Shown here one piece after another: positions 42,866 to 55,329 of a stretch of DNA of 64,000 nt. Below the pieces are notes generated by a model. It was given only the letters and a program-made list of their open reading frames with translations, was not told the DNA's origin and made no database searches. The stretch is from positions 2,510,001-2,574,000 of the forward strand of contig JAQPZY010001581.1 in the NCBI GenBank assembly GCA_029931535.1, read 5' to 3'. This DNA comes from Margaritifera margaritifera (taxonomy: Eukaryota > Mollusca > Bivalvia > Unionida > Margaritiferidae). Positions within the stretch are counted from its first letter, which is position 1; every line of letters starts with the position of its first letter. The translations under genes and the position numbers were made by a program.

Positions 42866-44720
42866 ATTTTTAAAAGACTTCTTATGATGGCTAGTTGATA
42901 CATAATGAAAATGGTTCCACTTGGACGTCCAGTATGACCACCACAGTGGCCATCTTGAAAATCTTGTTATAGCTACTCCATCTGAATCGTTGGTTTTAAA
43001 GTATCTTTTAAACTACTCAAGTATGAGTACAAGTTCTTTAATTTGTACTTGTTATAGCTACTCCATCTGAATGGTTGGTTTTAAAGTATGTTTAAAGCAC
43101 TCAAGTATGAGTACAAATACTTTAATTTGTACTTGTTATAGCTACTCCACCTGAATGGTTGGTTTTAAAGTATGTTTTAAAGTACTCAAGTATGAGTACA
43201 AGCACTTTAATTTGTTCAGTTAGAATATAAGTACATGTGCAAGTACCTTGGCTATCCTTATTAGGAGTATGAGTATGAGCACAAGTGCTCTTGGGTACAA
43301 GTGGAGTACTTTTGATATTGCAACTGAATAGAATTCAGAAGCCTAACACTACTATTTGGCTCAGAGAGAAAAAAACTCACATCATGTTTCACTGCATACC
43401 AAATTTCTTTATCTAAACATTGTGTCCATTGTCTGATGTCTGTCTTCCAACATCACTCCGTTAGCAAAAGTTTGTTATCACTACTCCAAAACTACTTGGA
43501 GGATTGCCATGAAACTTTACGCACACATTCATCCCAAGGTCTAGTTGGTCCTAAATGAAAATGGTGCTGCTCAGACAGCCAATATGGCTGCTACAGCAGC
43601 CATTTTTAAAAGACTTCTTATGATGTCTAGTTGATCCAGAATGAAAATGGTTCCGCTTGGATGTCCAGTATGACCACCACAGTGGCCATCTTGAAAATCT
43701 TGTTATAGCTACTCTATCTAAATGGTTGGTCACATCAGCATTGGGTTTGACTGTTAGACTTCTCTTGATGTCTAGTTGGTCCTCAATAAAAATGGTGCCA
43801 GTTTGACATCTAATATGGCCAACATGACAGCCATCTTAAAACTCTTGTTATCGCTTCTTCTCCTGAAAGGAAAGTCATATTAACATGGGGTCTAAGACTT
43901 CTTATGATGTCTAGTTTGTCCTAAATGAAAATGCTGTTGCCCTGACATCCACGATGGTCACCATGGTCTGTGGACATCTTGAAAATCTTATTATTGCTAC
44001 TCCACCTGAATGGATGGTCATATTAATATTGGGTTTTCACTGGGAAACTTCTTATGATATCTAATTTTGGTCCTAAATGAAAATAGTGCCTATCTGACAT
44101 CCAATATGGCCACTACAGCATCTATGTTGAATATATTGTTATTGCTACTCCTCCTTAATAAAGGGTTACATCAGCATGGGGTTTTCACCAGAAGACTTCT
44201 TATGGTGTCTAGTGGGTCTTAAATAAAAATTGTGCTGATCTGATATCCAATATGGCCACCAGAGTGACCATTTGAAAATCTTATCATTTCTCCTCCTAGA
44301 TGGAAAGTCATATCAACATTTGGTTTTCACCAGAAAACTTCTTATAGTGTCTAGTTGGTTCTAAATGAAAATGGTGCTTACCTGACATTCAGTATAACAT
44401 CTTGAAAAGCTTGTTGTTGCTACTCATCCTAAATGGAAAGTCATATTGACATGGGATCTTCACCAGAAGACTAATTATGATATATGGTTGATACTGAATG
44501 AAAATGGTGTTGATCTGACTTCAAATATGGCTGCCACAATGAACACATTGAAAATCTTGTCACTGATTCTCCTGAAAGGATGGTCATATCAAGATGGGGT
44601 TTTAACCAAAAGTCTTCTAATGGTATCTAGTTTGTCTGAAATGAAAATGGTGCTAATCTTGCATCCAGTATGGCTGCCACAGTGGCTAATTTGAAAATCA
44701 TGTTGCTTAAGAATATCAGC
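42866..44720. repeat. Degenerate tandem array, unit about 140 bp
   Basis: About ten units marked by GATGTCTAGTTGGTCCTAAATG-type sequence, then GAAAATGGTGC, CCAATATGGCC and TCTTGTTATTGCTACTCC. Spacing between later units is 130-158 bp. A separate set of three about 100 bp units (GGTTGGTTTTAAAGTATG, CTCAAGTATGAGTACAAG) is embedded at about 42970-43210. Probably a satellite carried by a mobile element. Confidence 0.75.
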
Positions 44721-46180
44721 GATGGTTTCAACATACTGCAGTTAAAAAGAAAAAATGGTCTTATCTTGAATTCCTGGACATTTTTTTTAGACAGTAGAAT
44801 GTCAGGACTCTTGTTCAAACTATATGATTACCAAGTAAAACAAAGCAAATATTCATTATTCATTTGTATAATAACCATTAAGTTCAAGTACATCTGGCTC
44901 AAAGGACCAAGAATAGTGTTAAATTAAATATAAATCCTAAGTATGAATTCCACTATTTGTGCCAACTTAATATTAGACAAGCAGCTGATTATATATTTTT
45001 ATAATTTTGACTGTACTTAAGGAAAAGACTTTGAAAGGCAGATGCATTGCATGAGTTGATTGTGGATACCTAAGGATGTGTTAGCTGTTTGTTAGATAAA
45101 CACACAAATGTATTTCAAAATTGGAATAAAATGAAACAGAAAAAGATAAACTTCTGGTGTAATGTGAATGTATTGTGCTTTGAAAACACTAGGCTCAGAT
45201 GCTGCAGTTCCCCTGCAGGTGTAAGGACTCTAATAGCTTAGACAAAAAAGGGATAGCCAGTGGTTAAGTTAATTGACCTATCAACAGCTATCAGTAACCT
45301 GCTACTTACAAGTGATCCCAGTGGACTACTGATCAATTAGACAGTGAGTCAGCTGACAGTTTATTAGTGGAAAAAGGAATAACCTCTGTTCTCCTTGTTT
45401 GCTAACTCAACTTGGACACCTAAACATGTCTGCCTATATAACATATTATACGAATTCATCCTGCTGAATCTTTTCTATTTTTTTGTCTGATTTTGACACA
45501 ATTTTAGCAGTGACTCAGTTGTGCTGTTGAAGTATGTTCATTGATTTTCACAACAAAATCTTTGATTTAAAAAAAGTTGAAATGCTGATGCAGGGCTTGA
45601 AATTAATGCTAATCTACTAACTCAAGGTAAGTGATTTTCCCAACAGATCACTAAAACCCCAGCCATCACTAATCTGTTGGAGCAGTGAACATTTTGTGCT
45701 GGTCACTATCATAGCAGTTAGCAAGTGGTATTGTGTTGGATGTATGAAATAAAATATGAGATACTATTCTAATTGATGGTTAATTCATATGTTTATTATG
45801 CTAATTGAAAACCTACCAACATCCTGCACTTGGCAAAGTACAATAAATCCCTCGGCAGAAATAAACAGGTGTTATCCAATGCATCAAGTAATTAGGGTGG
45901 TTATTGTAAAAACAGTCTTCATGCATATGGAACTACCCTGGTGTACTGGTCCCAACACTGATTTTGATATGGATGATAAAAAATGATATATGGTGTCGGG
46001 CTAGTATTGGCCAATCAGAAAAGGTCATATTGGCTGACTCAACAAATCTAATATTATACCAAATAACGTGTGTTAATATTTATATCGTTGTTGATGAATT
46101 TTCAATGCATTTTTGCTGAAAATTTGAAAGTACATATGTATTTATGTAGTAGCATTGTACAGCAACTCAGCACTGTAGTG
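44721..46180 (+). other. NPHP1 intron
   Basis: No gene recognised. Confidence 0.35.
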
Positions 46181-46185
46181 GCTAT

Positions 46186-46600
46186 ATGGTGCCAACTAAA
46201 GGTAAAGTTCAAAAAATGATGTTTAAGTTTTTTCAAGGTGCACAGCCACCATTGAAAACATCAGAAATTAGATGATGACAAGAGAGTATGATCGTAAATA
46301 TGTTCAAGAGAAGAGAGTAAGAAAGCACCAAAAATGCTGGAAAAATGAATACAAATGGCTGAAGTATGACACAGGAAAGGATGTGATGCTATGCACTTTC
46401 TGCACTGAGTATTTAGAAAAATATGAAAGTGCATTGTGTACTTCAGTATGATTTGTTGATGGATGTAAAAACTTTCATAAATTGTCCTTGAAATCACACT
46501 AATAATGGTGTTCCTTAACTCACTAGACCCAAGAGATGCCATCAAGCTGCTGGAGCAAGAAACAGAAGGTCAGAGACTAGACCTTAAGATCTACATCTGA
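46186..46600 (+). pseudogene. ZNF862-like/hAT transposase remnant 3, N-terminal part
   Basis: Begins MVPTKGKVQKMMFKFFQ at 46186; QKMMFKFF (46210-46233) is a full match to the PCNA-interacting box Qxx(I/L/M)xxFF. A frame change follows, then WKNEYKWLKYDTGKDVMLCT and FCTEYLEKYES with a CXXC, the TTF-type zinc finger of the ZNF862 family. Then FVDGCKNFHKLSLKSH. Little is recognisable after about 46540. Confidence 0.65.
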
Positions 46601-46841
46601 TGATGAATCAGATACATAAAATGAATATGAACTTTCAGCTTTCATTGAGTCTTGTTTGTGAAGTACAGTTGTTATTGTTTAGAGTTGATGTTAGAGAATA
46701 ATAAATGTTGAAATAGAAACTGAACTGGCTTTTTGATTTGTGCAGGATCAATGAAATTTAGGCAGGATCAGTAAAAATTATATTATGGTGATCCTGTGGA
46801 TTAGGGAAAAAAAATCTTGATTTCAAGCCCAGCAGATGAAT

Positions 46842-47010
46842 CGGTGGAGGATAGTTAATATGCCAATGAGTAGGCAGAACATAGTTGATATGCCAATGTG
46901 TGGGTAGAATGTAGTTGATATGCCAGTGAGTGGGCAGAATATAGTTGATATGCCAGTGAGTGGGCAGAACATAGTTGTTGTGTTAATGAATAGGCAGAGT
47001 ACCAAGTAAT
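46842..47010. repeat. Minisatellite, unit about 35 bp
   Basis: Five imperfect copies of ATAGTTGATATGCCAGTGAG plus TGGGCAGAAC. Confidence 0.8.
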
Positions 47011-47196
47011 TGGGTACAGTGTACTCTGCCCAATGTCAACTGGTTATGTGATTTATATATTCCAAATAAAATTTCTTGTATAATAAGGGAAGGAAGAGGT
47101 ATTTTAATTTGATGTCTACTGTGCTAAAAGGTATTACAAAAGTAGAATCGTTTTAAATTATAAGTAATTAATACATATTTTGTACATACATTGCAG

Positions 47197-47386
47197 ATGC
47201 TGACAAGCAAAAAAAGACTGCAGCAGATAAGATAAAAGAAGAAGAAGAAGAGGAGGAGGAGGAAGAAGAAGAAGAGGAGGAGGAAGAAGAAGAAGAAGAG
47301 GAGGAAGAGGAGGGGGAGGAAGAAGAAGAGGAGGAGGAGGAAGAAGAGGAATATGCAAAACCTAAGAAGAAAGAAACTCCATCAAA
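47197..47386 (+). CDS. NPHP1: NPHP1 exon (second Glu-rich linker)
   Basis: Acceptor TACATTGCAG, donor TCAAA/GTAAAA; 190 nt, one base phase in, two out. Encodes DADKQKKTAADKIK, then about 37 Glu interrupted by one Gly, then YAKPKKKETPSK. Consistent in phase with both neighbours. Human NPHP1 has one acidic block here; this gene uses three exons of Glu repeat (with 41774 and 49290), so the linker is expanded. Confidence 0.8.
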
Positions 47387-48790
47387 GTAAAACATTAGTT
47401 TGTAACTGCATCAGCTTGACAGGGATAACTATAGAGTTGTGATGTTTTTTAATCTCCATTTACTAAGAATGGTAATCTTTTGATAAGTTATGACTGCAGG
47501 GAGGTGTTAGAAGCATAAATGTAAAGTTAATAGTAACAAAGTTCAGGTGTTAAAAAGATCTGAACAATTTTACTTTCTTTTGCCTTAGCTTAGTCTAAAT
47601 GTAAATGTTGGTGCATGCATGGTTGCTCTGGGTGCAATCAGAGAGTAATAAATCAGCACATGTATAATTAAAAGCTAGCAATATTAGCATTTTCTTGCAA
47701 GAAGTAGCATATGAACAGATTTTGTTACCTAGAAGAGACTATTTTTGATGGATATTGAACCACAGGTGTACAAAACATAATCAAGTAAATTCCCCTACCT
47801 GATAGTGAAGTAAATATGCAGATTGTGTAGTAGGTTGTAGGGTGCTGCATATCAGCCCTGTTTATTTCATTTCAAGTGTCTCCAGAGTTAATATGCATGC
47901 TTCATCATTTACATCTAAATTGAAGACAAATGTGGGTTAGCTTTTTGGTCTGAATTAGTAGATTTTTAGATACCTGCCATAAGGCAGAGTGTTATATGCA
48001 CACCATAAGTTGGAGGTAAAGTCACTGTACCTGAAAGGAGAAAAATGTTTTCTGTGCAATAACTCTTGTTTTACACTATACAGTTACCAAACTTTGTAGA
48101 TGGTTTGCACTTGGGATAAGGAAGAACCCTATTAATATTGAATTCATGAAGTCAAAGTTCCAGGTCGCTGTGACTAAAAGAAGAAAAATTGTTTTTGCAC
48201 AATAACTCGAGTTTTCCACCATCTACAGTTACCAAGCTTTGTGGATAGCTTGGATTTAAGGTAAGGGAGAAGCCTTTCAATTTTGGAGTCAAAGGTCAAG
48301 GTCACTGACTGAAAGTAGAAAAGTGGTTTCTGCACAAAAACTTCAGTTATCTACAAATTGGACTACTAAGTACAGGTTGGGCATATAATGTGCTATTCAT
48401 GGTACTCATGCTTAATCTTTTAATACCAGATCTTTGCTATGATACAGTTTACAGTTGTTTAATTAACAAAAGGTTTGTAACTTTATTGGATCAATATGAG
48501 CCTAAAACATTTTTCATCAAAATTTCTATGCAGAATTCATTACAAATACATCAACAGTCCTGTTAAATCTAGATATATTTATGACAGATGGACAGATCCA
48601 AGATTTCCTATTAATTGCAATCGATGCTATAAAAAAACATCAAAAACCTCTGGTCATTTTAATTAAGAGAACATTCTCTAGAAGGCAGCAAATATGAATC
48701 TTGTCATTTTATTCTCTTTATAGATGTCTTGTTTTGAAACCAATTTAAATTTAGTTACATTAGTATTGTCCTTAGTATGAGAACTCAGGA
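47387..48790 (+). other. NPHP1 intron with a short tandem repeat
   Basis: 47990-48370 holds three degenerate units of about 125 bp with AGAAAAATGGTTTCTGCACA and ACAGTTACCAAGCTTTGTGG words. Otherwise nothing recognised. Confidence 0.5.
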
Positions 48791-48793
48791 TGA

Positions 48794-49015
48794 TACCGTA
48801 TATACTCATGTGTAAGTCGATACCAACTGCAAACTACATAGACCAAGATCTGCCGGTGCATAATGCACCAGCAGATCTGGGTCTATGCAGTTTTGTAAGG
48901 ACTAATCAGTAGAGCAAACAACATAGACCCTGATCTGCCGGTGCATTATGCGACGGCAGATCAGGGTCTATGTTGTTTGCATTTGGACCCGGCTTATATG
49001 CGAGTATATACGGTA
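48794..49015. mobile_element. Twin-hairpin MITE, copy 1
   Basis: Terminal inverted repeat TACCGTATATACTC...GAGTATATACGGTA. Between the ends are two long hairpins: one of CATAGACC-AGATCTGCC / GGCAGATCTGGGTCTATG type and one of ACATAGACCCTGATCTGCCG / GGCAGATCAGGGTCTATGT type. Copies at 49803-50023 (opposite orientation) and 58231-58432. Confidence 0.85.
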
Positions 49016-49289
49016 TTAAGAAACATTTGTTCTGATGTTAATGACATAGGAACATGATTATTAGTGTTGGGAGAAACACTTGTGAAAATTCTGCATCTCT
49101 CTGTCTCTCAGTGCTCTTGTTTAAGAATCGTTGGTGTTGGGGGACTCTGATTCTGACAGATTCCTTGCTGTTTCTTAGCTGCATCCCAATTTTGAAATCA
49201 AGAGGGTTAGGAGTATCCTGTAATCAACTAATCTAGGAAAAACCAAAATACAAATAATTTTAGGTTTTACTCATGATTTTCTGATATAG

Positions 49290-49419
49290 AAAAGCCAAGG
49301 AGGAAGAGGAGGAGGAGGAAGATGAGGATGAAGAGGAGGAGGAGGAGGAAGAAGAGGAGGAGGAGGAAGAAGAGGAGGAGGAGGAGGAAGAAAAGGAAGA
49401 AATGGGAGTCATTGAATCA
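49290..49419 (+). CDS. NPHP1: NPHP1 exon (third Glu-rich linker)
   Basis: Acceptor TTCTGATATAG, donor TCA/GTATGT; 130 nt, one base in, phase 0 out. Encodes KAKEEEEEEEDEDEEE..., about 35 acidic residues, then KEEMGVIES directly before the SH3 exon. Confidence 0.8.
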
Positions 49420-49543
49420 GTATGTACACATTCTTATTTTGCCATGAACTTATTCCTGTTACATTGATATATTGAACAGGTTTGAAAAGCAATAACAATT
49501 CCAGTTCTTGCTGCAAATATCAGTATTTTTTTTATTTTTTCAG

Positions 49544-49638
49544 GGAAGGTTGTTTGAATCACTGTATGATTACAAAGCTGACCAGGAGGGAGATCTGAGT
49601 TTCAAAAAGGGAGAAATTCTCACAGTTATAAAAACTAG
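49544..49638 (+). CDS. NPHP1: NPHP1 exon, first half of SH3 domain
   Basis: Acceptor ATTTTTTCAG, donor AG/GTAAGA; 95 nt, phase 0 in, two bases out. Encodes GRLFESLYDYKADQEGDLSF and KKGEILTVIKT. SLYDY is the canonical SH3 ALYDY motif and GDLSFKKGEIL the RT-loop/diverging-turn strand; this stretch is nearly that of nephrocystin-1, whose SH3 binds partners at the ciliary base and cell junctions. The most diagnostic exon of the gene. Confidence 0.9.
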
Positions 49639-49802
49639 GTAAGATGTGATGCATTTTAACAAGTATTTTTAGCATTCATTGTCCTTGTAATTATAAACTT
49701 GTATGGTCAAAGTTGCAGAATGTCATTGTGTTATAAGTATTTTTCTAGATACAATTGACACATGATTTTATACGCCTAATGTAGATAATTTATTGCATAA
49801 TC

Positions 49803-50023
49803 TACCATATATACTCGTGTATAATATGGGTTCAAATGCAAACAACATAGACCCTGATCTGCCATCGCATAATGTGCCGGCAGATCAGGGTCTATGTTGT
49901 TTGTTCTATTGATTAGTCATTACAAATTGCATAGACTCAGATCTGCCAGCGCATTATGCGATGGCAGATCTGGGTCTATGCAGTTTGCAGTTGGTATGGG
50001 CTTATATGCGAGTATATACGGTA
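49803..50023. mobile_element. Twin-hairpin MITE, copy 2
   Basis: Same element as 48794 in the opposite orientation, 221 bp, both hairpins intact; the left end is slightly changed (TACCATATATACTCG). Confidence 0.85.
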
Positions 50024-50283
50024 TTATATAATATCATATCATTAGGAGCAAACCAACCTCCTATGCAGCATCACAAAATTATTTGCTTCATAATAGGCAT
50101 GTATGATTTATTCTTAAAACTGTGTAAACAATGCAAATGTACAACTCCCTTTGAATGATTACTTTCTCTCAAACTATACTAAAATTATGGATATACAATT
50201 TAATCTATAAAGATAGTAGCAGCCTGACTTATTAATTAAAAACCAGCCGGTGTGATGTTCATCTTTACTTTGTAGTTTTATTA

Positions 50284-51320
50284 GCTCACCTAGCCATAAG
50301 GCCAAGTGAGCTTATGGTTTGGCACTGCATTGTCATGCGTTGTCCATCGTTAGTTGGCAGTTCATCAGTTATTGCTTGTTACCGCTCTCAAGTCCATATT
50401 TGTGATCTGATTTTGATCAAACTTGGGGAGATATGCTTATATCATCAAAATCTCCAGAAAGCTTGATAATGATTGAGATCCAGCATATTAATGAGGTGAT
50501 TTTGTCTGATTGGCTGAGCATACTACCATTTTGGATGATATATTTCCGATCCAGTTTTGATCAAACTTGAAATATGGGCTTATATCATCAAGATCTTGGA
50601 TGGGTTTGATAAAGAGCACGATGCTTGCATATTAATGATGTAATCTGATTGACTGACATTGTTACCACTCAGGAGGCTAGATTTCTGATCTGATTCTGAT
50701 AAAACTTGGAATATATGCTTAGGTCAAGATTTCTGACAAGTTCAATAATAAACTAGATCCATGCATATTAATGAGGTGATCTTGCATGTGATTGGCTGTG
50801 CTTGTTGCCACTCTAGAGACTGTATTTCTGATCCAATTTTGATCAAACTTGGTAAATAGTCTTAAATCGTTTATATCTTGGATGAGTACAATTATGAGTA
50901 AGATCCATGCATACTAATGAGGTGATTTTGTATTTGATTGGTTGAGGTTGTAAACACTTAAGCAACTCTATTTATGATCATATTTTTATCAAACTTGGTA
51001 AATAGGCTTATATCATCAAGATATATAATGTGTTTTATTATTTGCAAGAGCTATGCATATTAATGAGGTGATTTTGCATAATCTTGGTTGAGGTCCTTAC
51101 CACTTGAGATACTATTTACGACCCAAATTTAGTTATCACATTTGGTAAATTTGCTGATATTGTCAAGATGTGGGAAGATTTTTATTATGAGTGAGACCTA
51201 TGCATATTTATGAAGTGATCTTACATTTAATCGGCTGAGTTTCTTTTACGACTCTGGAGGCTGTATTTTTTTATAATATTTTGATAAAACTGTTAAATAG
51301 GCCTCTGTCATCAAGATCAT
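50284..51320. repeat. Tandem array, unit about 145 bp, led by a GCTCACC...GTGAGC hairpin
   Basis: Starts AGCTCACCTAGCCATAAGGC then CAAGTGAGCTTATGG, followed by six units with TGCATATTAATGAGGTGATT (at about 50484, 50628, 50762, 50909, 51053, 51201) and TTTTGATCAAACTTGG. The same family is at 59551-60135. Confidence 0.75.
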
Positions 51321-51716
51321 GGCTGAGTGTGATTATTACCGAAAGTCACTTATATTTATGAGATCGGTTGGTGAGTACACATGTACTTTAACTATTGACA
51401 CTATTCAGTTGCCAATTCTCTTATATATATGCATGGTTCTCCGCAAAAATTTTAATATTAAACATGTAATTTATGCACAACACAAATACAGATGTATACG
51501 AGGAAAGGTTTAATATATGCATTGTAAGAAAGTAAAGGTTACATGAGTATATGCATTCTCTCTCTCTCGATTCAACAATTCAACTACATCAAAATGTATA
51601 AATACAATAACATAAATACTTAAACAAATAAAATATTTGGCTCTCTCTGTGGGGGCTACTCATGGGCTAGAATCTGAATGAAACACTATACGAGACTATG
51701 ATGATTCCCAATTGGT
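51321..51716 (+). other. NPHP1 intron
   Basis: No recognised content. Confidence 0.35.
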
Positions 51717-52263
51717 GCTAGGCTGATCCCAGCATTAAAGTGTATTCTGGGCTGATCCCAGCATAAGTAGACTGTGCTAGGCTGATCCCAGCATTTGACT
51801 GTATTCTGGGCTGATCCCAGATTAAGTGGGCTATGTTTGTCATTCAGGTGTATTCTGGGCTGATCCCAGCTCCGGTAGAATCTGTACTAGGCTGATCCCA
51901 ACATTAAGTGTATTCTGGGCTGATCCCAGCATAAGTAGACTGCTAGGCTGATCCCAGCTCGAGTAACATTTGTGCTAGGCTGATCCCAGCATTCGAGTGT
52001 ATTCTGGGCTGATCCCAGATTAAGTAGGCTATGTGCAAGGCTGATCCCAGCATAGTAGTGTATTGCTAGGCTGATCCCAGCATTCGAGTGTATTCTGGGC
52101 TGATCCCAGATTAAGTAGGCTATGTGCTAGGCTGATCCCAGCATAGTAGTGTATTCTGGGCTGATCCCATCTTAAGTAAATCTAAGCTAGGCTGATCCCC
52201 GCATAGGAGTGTATTCTGGGTTGATCCCAGATTAGTGGAATAGAGCTAGGCTGATCCCAGCAT
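51717..52263. repeat. Minisatellite of about 18 GGCTGATCCC units, self-complementary
   Basis: Units of 28-35 bp alternate between CTAGGCTGATCCCAGCAT and TATTCTGGGCTGATCCCAG forms. CTGGG-CTGAT-CCCAG is itself a small hairpin, so the array can fold at each unit. Confidence 0.9.
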
Positions 52264-52867
52264 GAAGAAAGTATTCTGATTTTCTTTCTATTTAAACCTG
52301 TATGAGAAATGTATTAAACAGGCATGGCCTTTATGTTTTTAGTATAGCATATGAGTATCCGATTGTGGGAAAATACACCCCAGCCCATGGCAGCCCCATG
52401 AGAAAATAATGAAGCAAAAGTAACGATAACACAAGGGGCACACCCCACCCTGTAGGCACCAATGGGAGGTGTCAGGGGTGGTGGCGGGCCAGCATAAAAT
52501 CTATAAGACTAGTTGGATGCCGAGACTCCGTGCTCATTGTCTGTATCTTGGAACGTCCAGAGAAGTGACCGATCCATGGTACTCTATATGATCATGTGAT
52601 GCTACATCCAGACCATCTACTTTGGTTGGCTATTTGAATTCAGCTGCCAAGGCTAACCAATAGGAAGGGTTCTGATCATGCACACCATATGTGATCCTCC
52701 AACAAACCCCATGTAGACAGCACGTGTAAGGGGCTAGTAGGCTGATCCCAGCATGAAGAAAGTATTCTGATTTTCTTTCTATTTAAACCTGTATGAGAAA
52801 TGTATTAAACAGGCATGGCCTTTATGTTTTTAGTATAGCATATGAGTATCCGATTGGGGGAAAATAC
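52247..52867. repeat. 130 bp direct duplication around a 361 bp insert
   Basis: 52247-52376 and 52738-52867 differ at one position. The shared piece starts in the last minisatellite unit. The insert (52377-52737) is GC-richer, with no open frame. No TG...CA ends. Confidence 0.8.
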
Positions 52868-54300
52868 CAAAATGAATTTGATATTAAAATATATCAAATG
52901 AGAGCCCCAATAATGTAATCACTGTTTTAATCATTTCTTGTTTAATAAATTAAATATGCATTAATTTATTAGTCAGTAACTGTGTCACTGAAGCCCATTT
53001 TCTTCCTCTCCCTGCTGTCTTGTATAGTGAAAAGGATACATATGCAATATTTTCTTCAGTTAACTGACATATCTTGGTATTGCACAGTATTTTCCATAAC
53101 ACAATCGCACATTGTTGACCATAACCATCATGTTATAACTTGATTTCCATGTAATTTACATAGGTTGTGTTCTTACAATACTACATAAACCTGCTTAGTA
53201 AAATGTTTAACTGTTAAGTTATGTAAGCTGAGCAATATTAGGTCCACTTGGACCTCTTGTATTGAAATAATTTGTGCCCAAAACTTAGACTATAAATGAA
53301 TAATATAAAGATGCTTTTAATTTCTTCTTATAGTTGTTTAGATGGAAGGTAATTGACAGAACTTTTTCACTTTAAGTACAGTAGCACATTTTATCATGCA
53401 TACAGTTGTTTCACATTTGTTTCCTGCCACACACTTTACAATATAATAACTTTTTTTATTCACATTGAAATATTCTATCCCAATTGCTTAATTTGCCATT
53501 CTAGACATCTGTTTGCAAATTTTACTCTTTTTTGCCAAGCATCTGCTTGTTTGAACTTTGTTTTTTTTAGATGAAAGTGAATGGAGCAAATTGATCTTTC
53601 CAATTCTTGCATGTATGTATGCATTATTGTTGAGCCTACATCAATGAAAAGCAAGATTTAGCTGCTATCTTTAAGCCAGTGGTGATGGCAGTGACAGCAT
53701 CATCTTCAGCAGTTATGTTAGTTTTTTTTATTAAAGTTTTTCGTTTGAATGTAGGCTCGATATGCAGGTCCTGGTCTTCTTGTTTTGTAGTTTCAGATAT
53801 CTTCGACATTGTTTGAGATATCAACTTGAAAGAATAATAATATGATGATAAAAAATGTACACAGAAACTTAAGCTGTCCTCTTGTAAATGGGATCAGGGC
53901 TGGATTGATCAGATTGTAAAATGAATAACTGAGAAACAGAGACCTTTTCAGCAAAAGTCTGGTCGACACATGGAATGCATAGTGATGCTAACTCCTCCAA
54001 TTTGATTGAGCAGCTCCAAGAATTAGGCCATCCTTGAGAAAAATCCCAGCTCTGATCAAAACACAAAAAACTCTGATATTTCTGCCATTCATAAATGCAT
54101 GGAATTATTTGGCTTTTTTGTATCATCAAGCAGACACATTTTCTTTATAATGCATTTGCCATTTGGGAAAAATCAGAACAACGGAGCAAATGGAAAGCTC
54201 AAATTCTATTGGTTGAATATTAGTTAATTCCTGCATTTTTATTGGTCACAATTACATCTTGCTTTTGATTAGCCCATATTGTTTTTGTTCAGTTGTTCTT
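52868..54300 (+). other. NPHP1 intron
   Basis: No gene recognised. The minus-strand frames at 53636 and 53869 have no family resemblance that I can see. Confidence 0.35.
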
Positions 54301-54357
54301 TTCGCTGTTCAGGTCTAGTAGTCATCAGTTGGCCGTGAACTCTTGGATTTTTCTCAA

Positions 54358-55075
54358 AATGCCATCTCCTGAGTTGGATGTGCAACCAAAATGAAAAAAG
54401 AGAAAGCATGAACAAAAATTTTGTGAGAAGTATGCCGAAGATTTTCCTGGAATGACAAAATCTAGACTTGGTGATGAGTTTGCATTTTGCATGTTGTGTA
54501 GAACTGACATTAAGATAGCTTGCAGTGGACAAACAGATTTAGAGAGACACATGAAAACTTGAAAGTACAAGACAAGAGCTATACACTTTCTCAAGAGAGT
54601 CATGGCAGTGGCTCTGTTCCAAAGCACCAAAGTTGTTTTGGCTGGAAATGATCTGTCAGTTATAAATGCAGAAAAAGTATTTACAAACTTTCTAGTCGAA
54701 AATAACCTACCCCTTGCCATTGCTGACAAAGCCAGACCTATGTTTTACACGATGTTTCCAGATTTGGATATTTCCTAGAAACACAGTTGTGCCAGAACAA
54801 ATATCAGTGCAATTATTAAAGTGTTATCAAGGAGGATGCATCTCGTGTGGCCGAGTGTCTTTGTGATGCTCCTTTTAGCCTTGCAACAGATGGCAATACA
54901 GATTTGAGTGACATAAAGCTGTACCCTATTGTGGTTCATTTTTTTGAGCCAGTGCTTGGACATGTCACGAATTTGTCACTTTCGTTGCCTGAAATGAAAG
55001 TGGATAATACTGGTGTCATGTGTGCTTGTGTCAATACTGTCACTACAATTTTTTTATTTTGCTAAACAAAAGGGT
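54358..55075 (+). pseudogene. hAT-type transposase remnant 4 (BED-like finger)
   Basis: KYAEDFPGMTKSRLGDEFAF, then a BED-like finger FCMLCRTDIKIACSGQTDLE followed by RHMKT, then FTNFLVENNLPLAIADKARP and, after a stop and frame change, DAPFSLATDGNTDLSDIKLY. The second block ('flveh.Lp...aD...') and the 'atDgStD' Asp motif are typical of hAT transposases, from a family other than the ZNF862 type. Stops at about 54399, 54560 and 54776. The C-terminus is not seen. Confidence 0.65.
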
Positions 55076-55329
55076 ATGAGGTTAAGTAAAAAAATGTCTA
55101 AAACATGTCCTTCCATCAAGGATTGTTACCCCCTGCAAATATTGAAAAAATGCACCAGATTGCACAATTTTCTGTATATCTTTTTAAAACTTTTCCCCTA
55201 GCTTGACATGCCTTCGGCACATATTCGTGGCTCAGCCACTCAGCTGTGCTCAGATTTTTTATTCTATAGGGTTGGCAGCTGTGAATGCATATCATGTTGG
55301 CAGCTGAAAGAGAGCGTGGTAATTTCATT

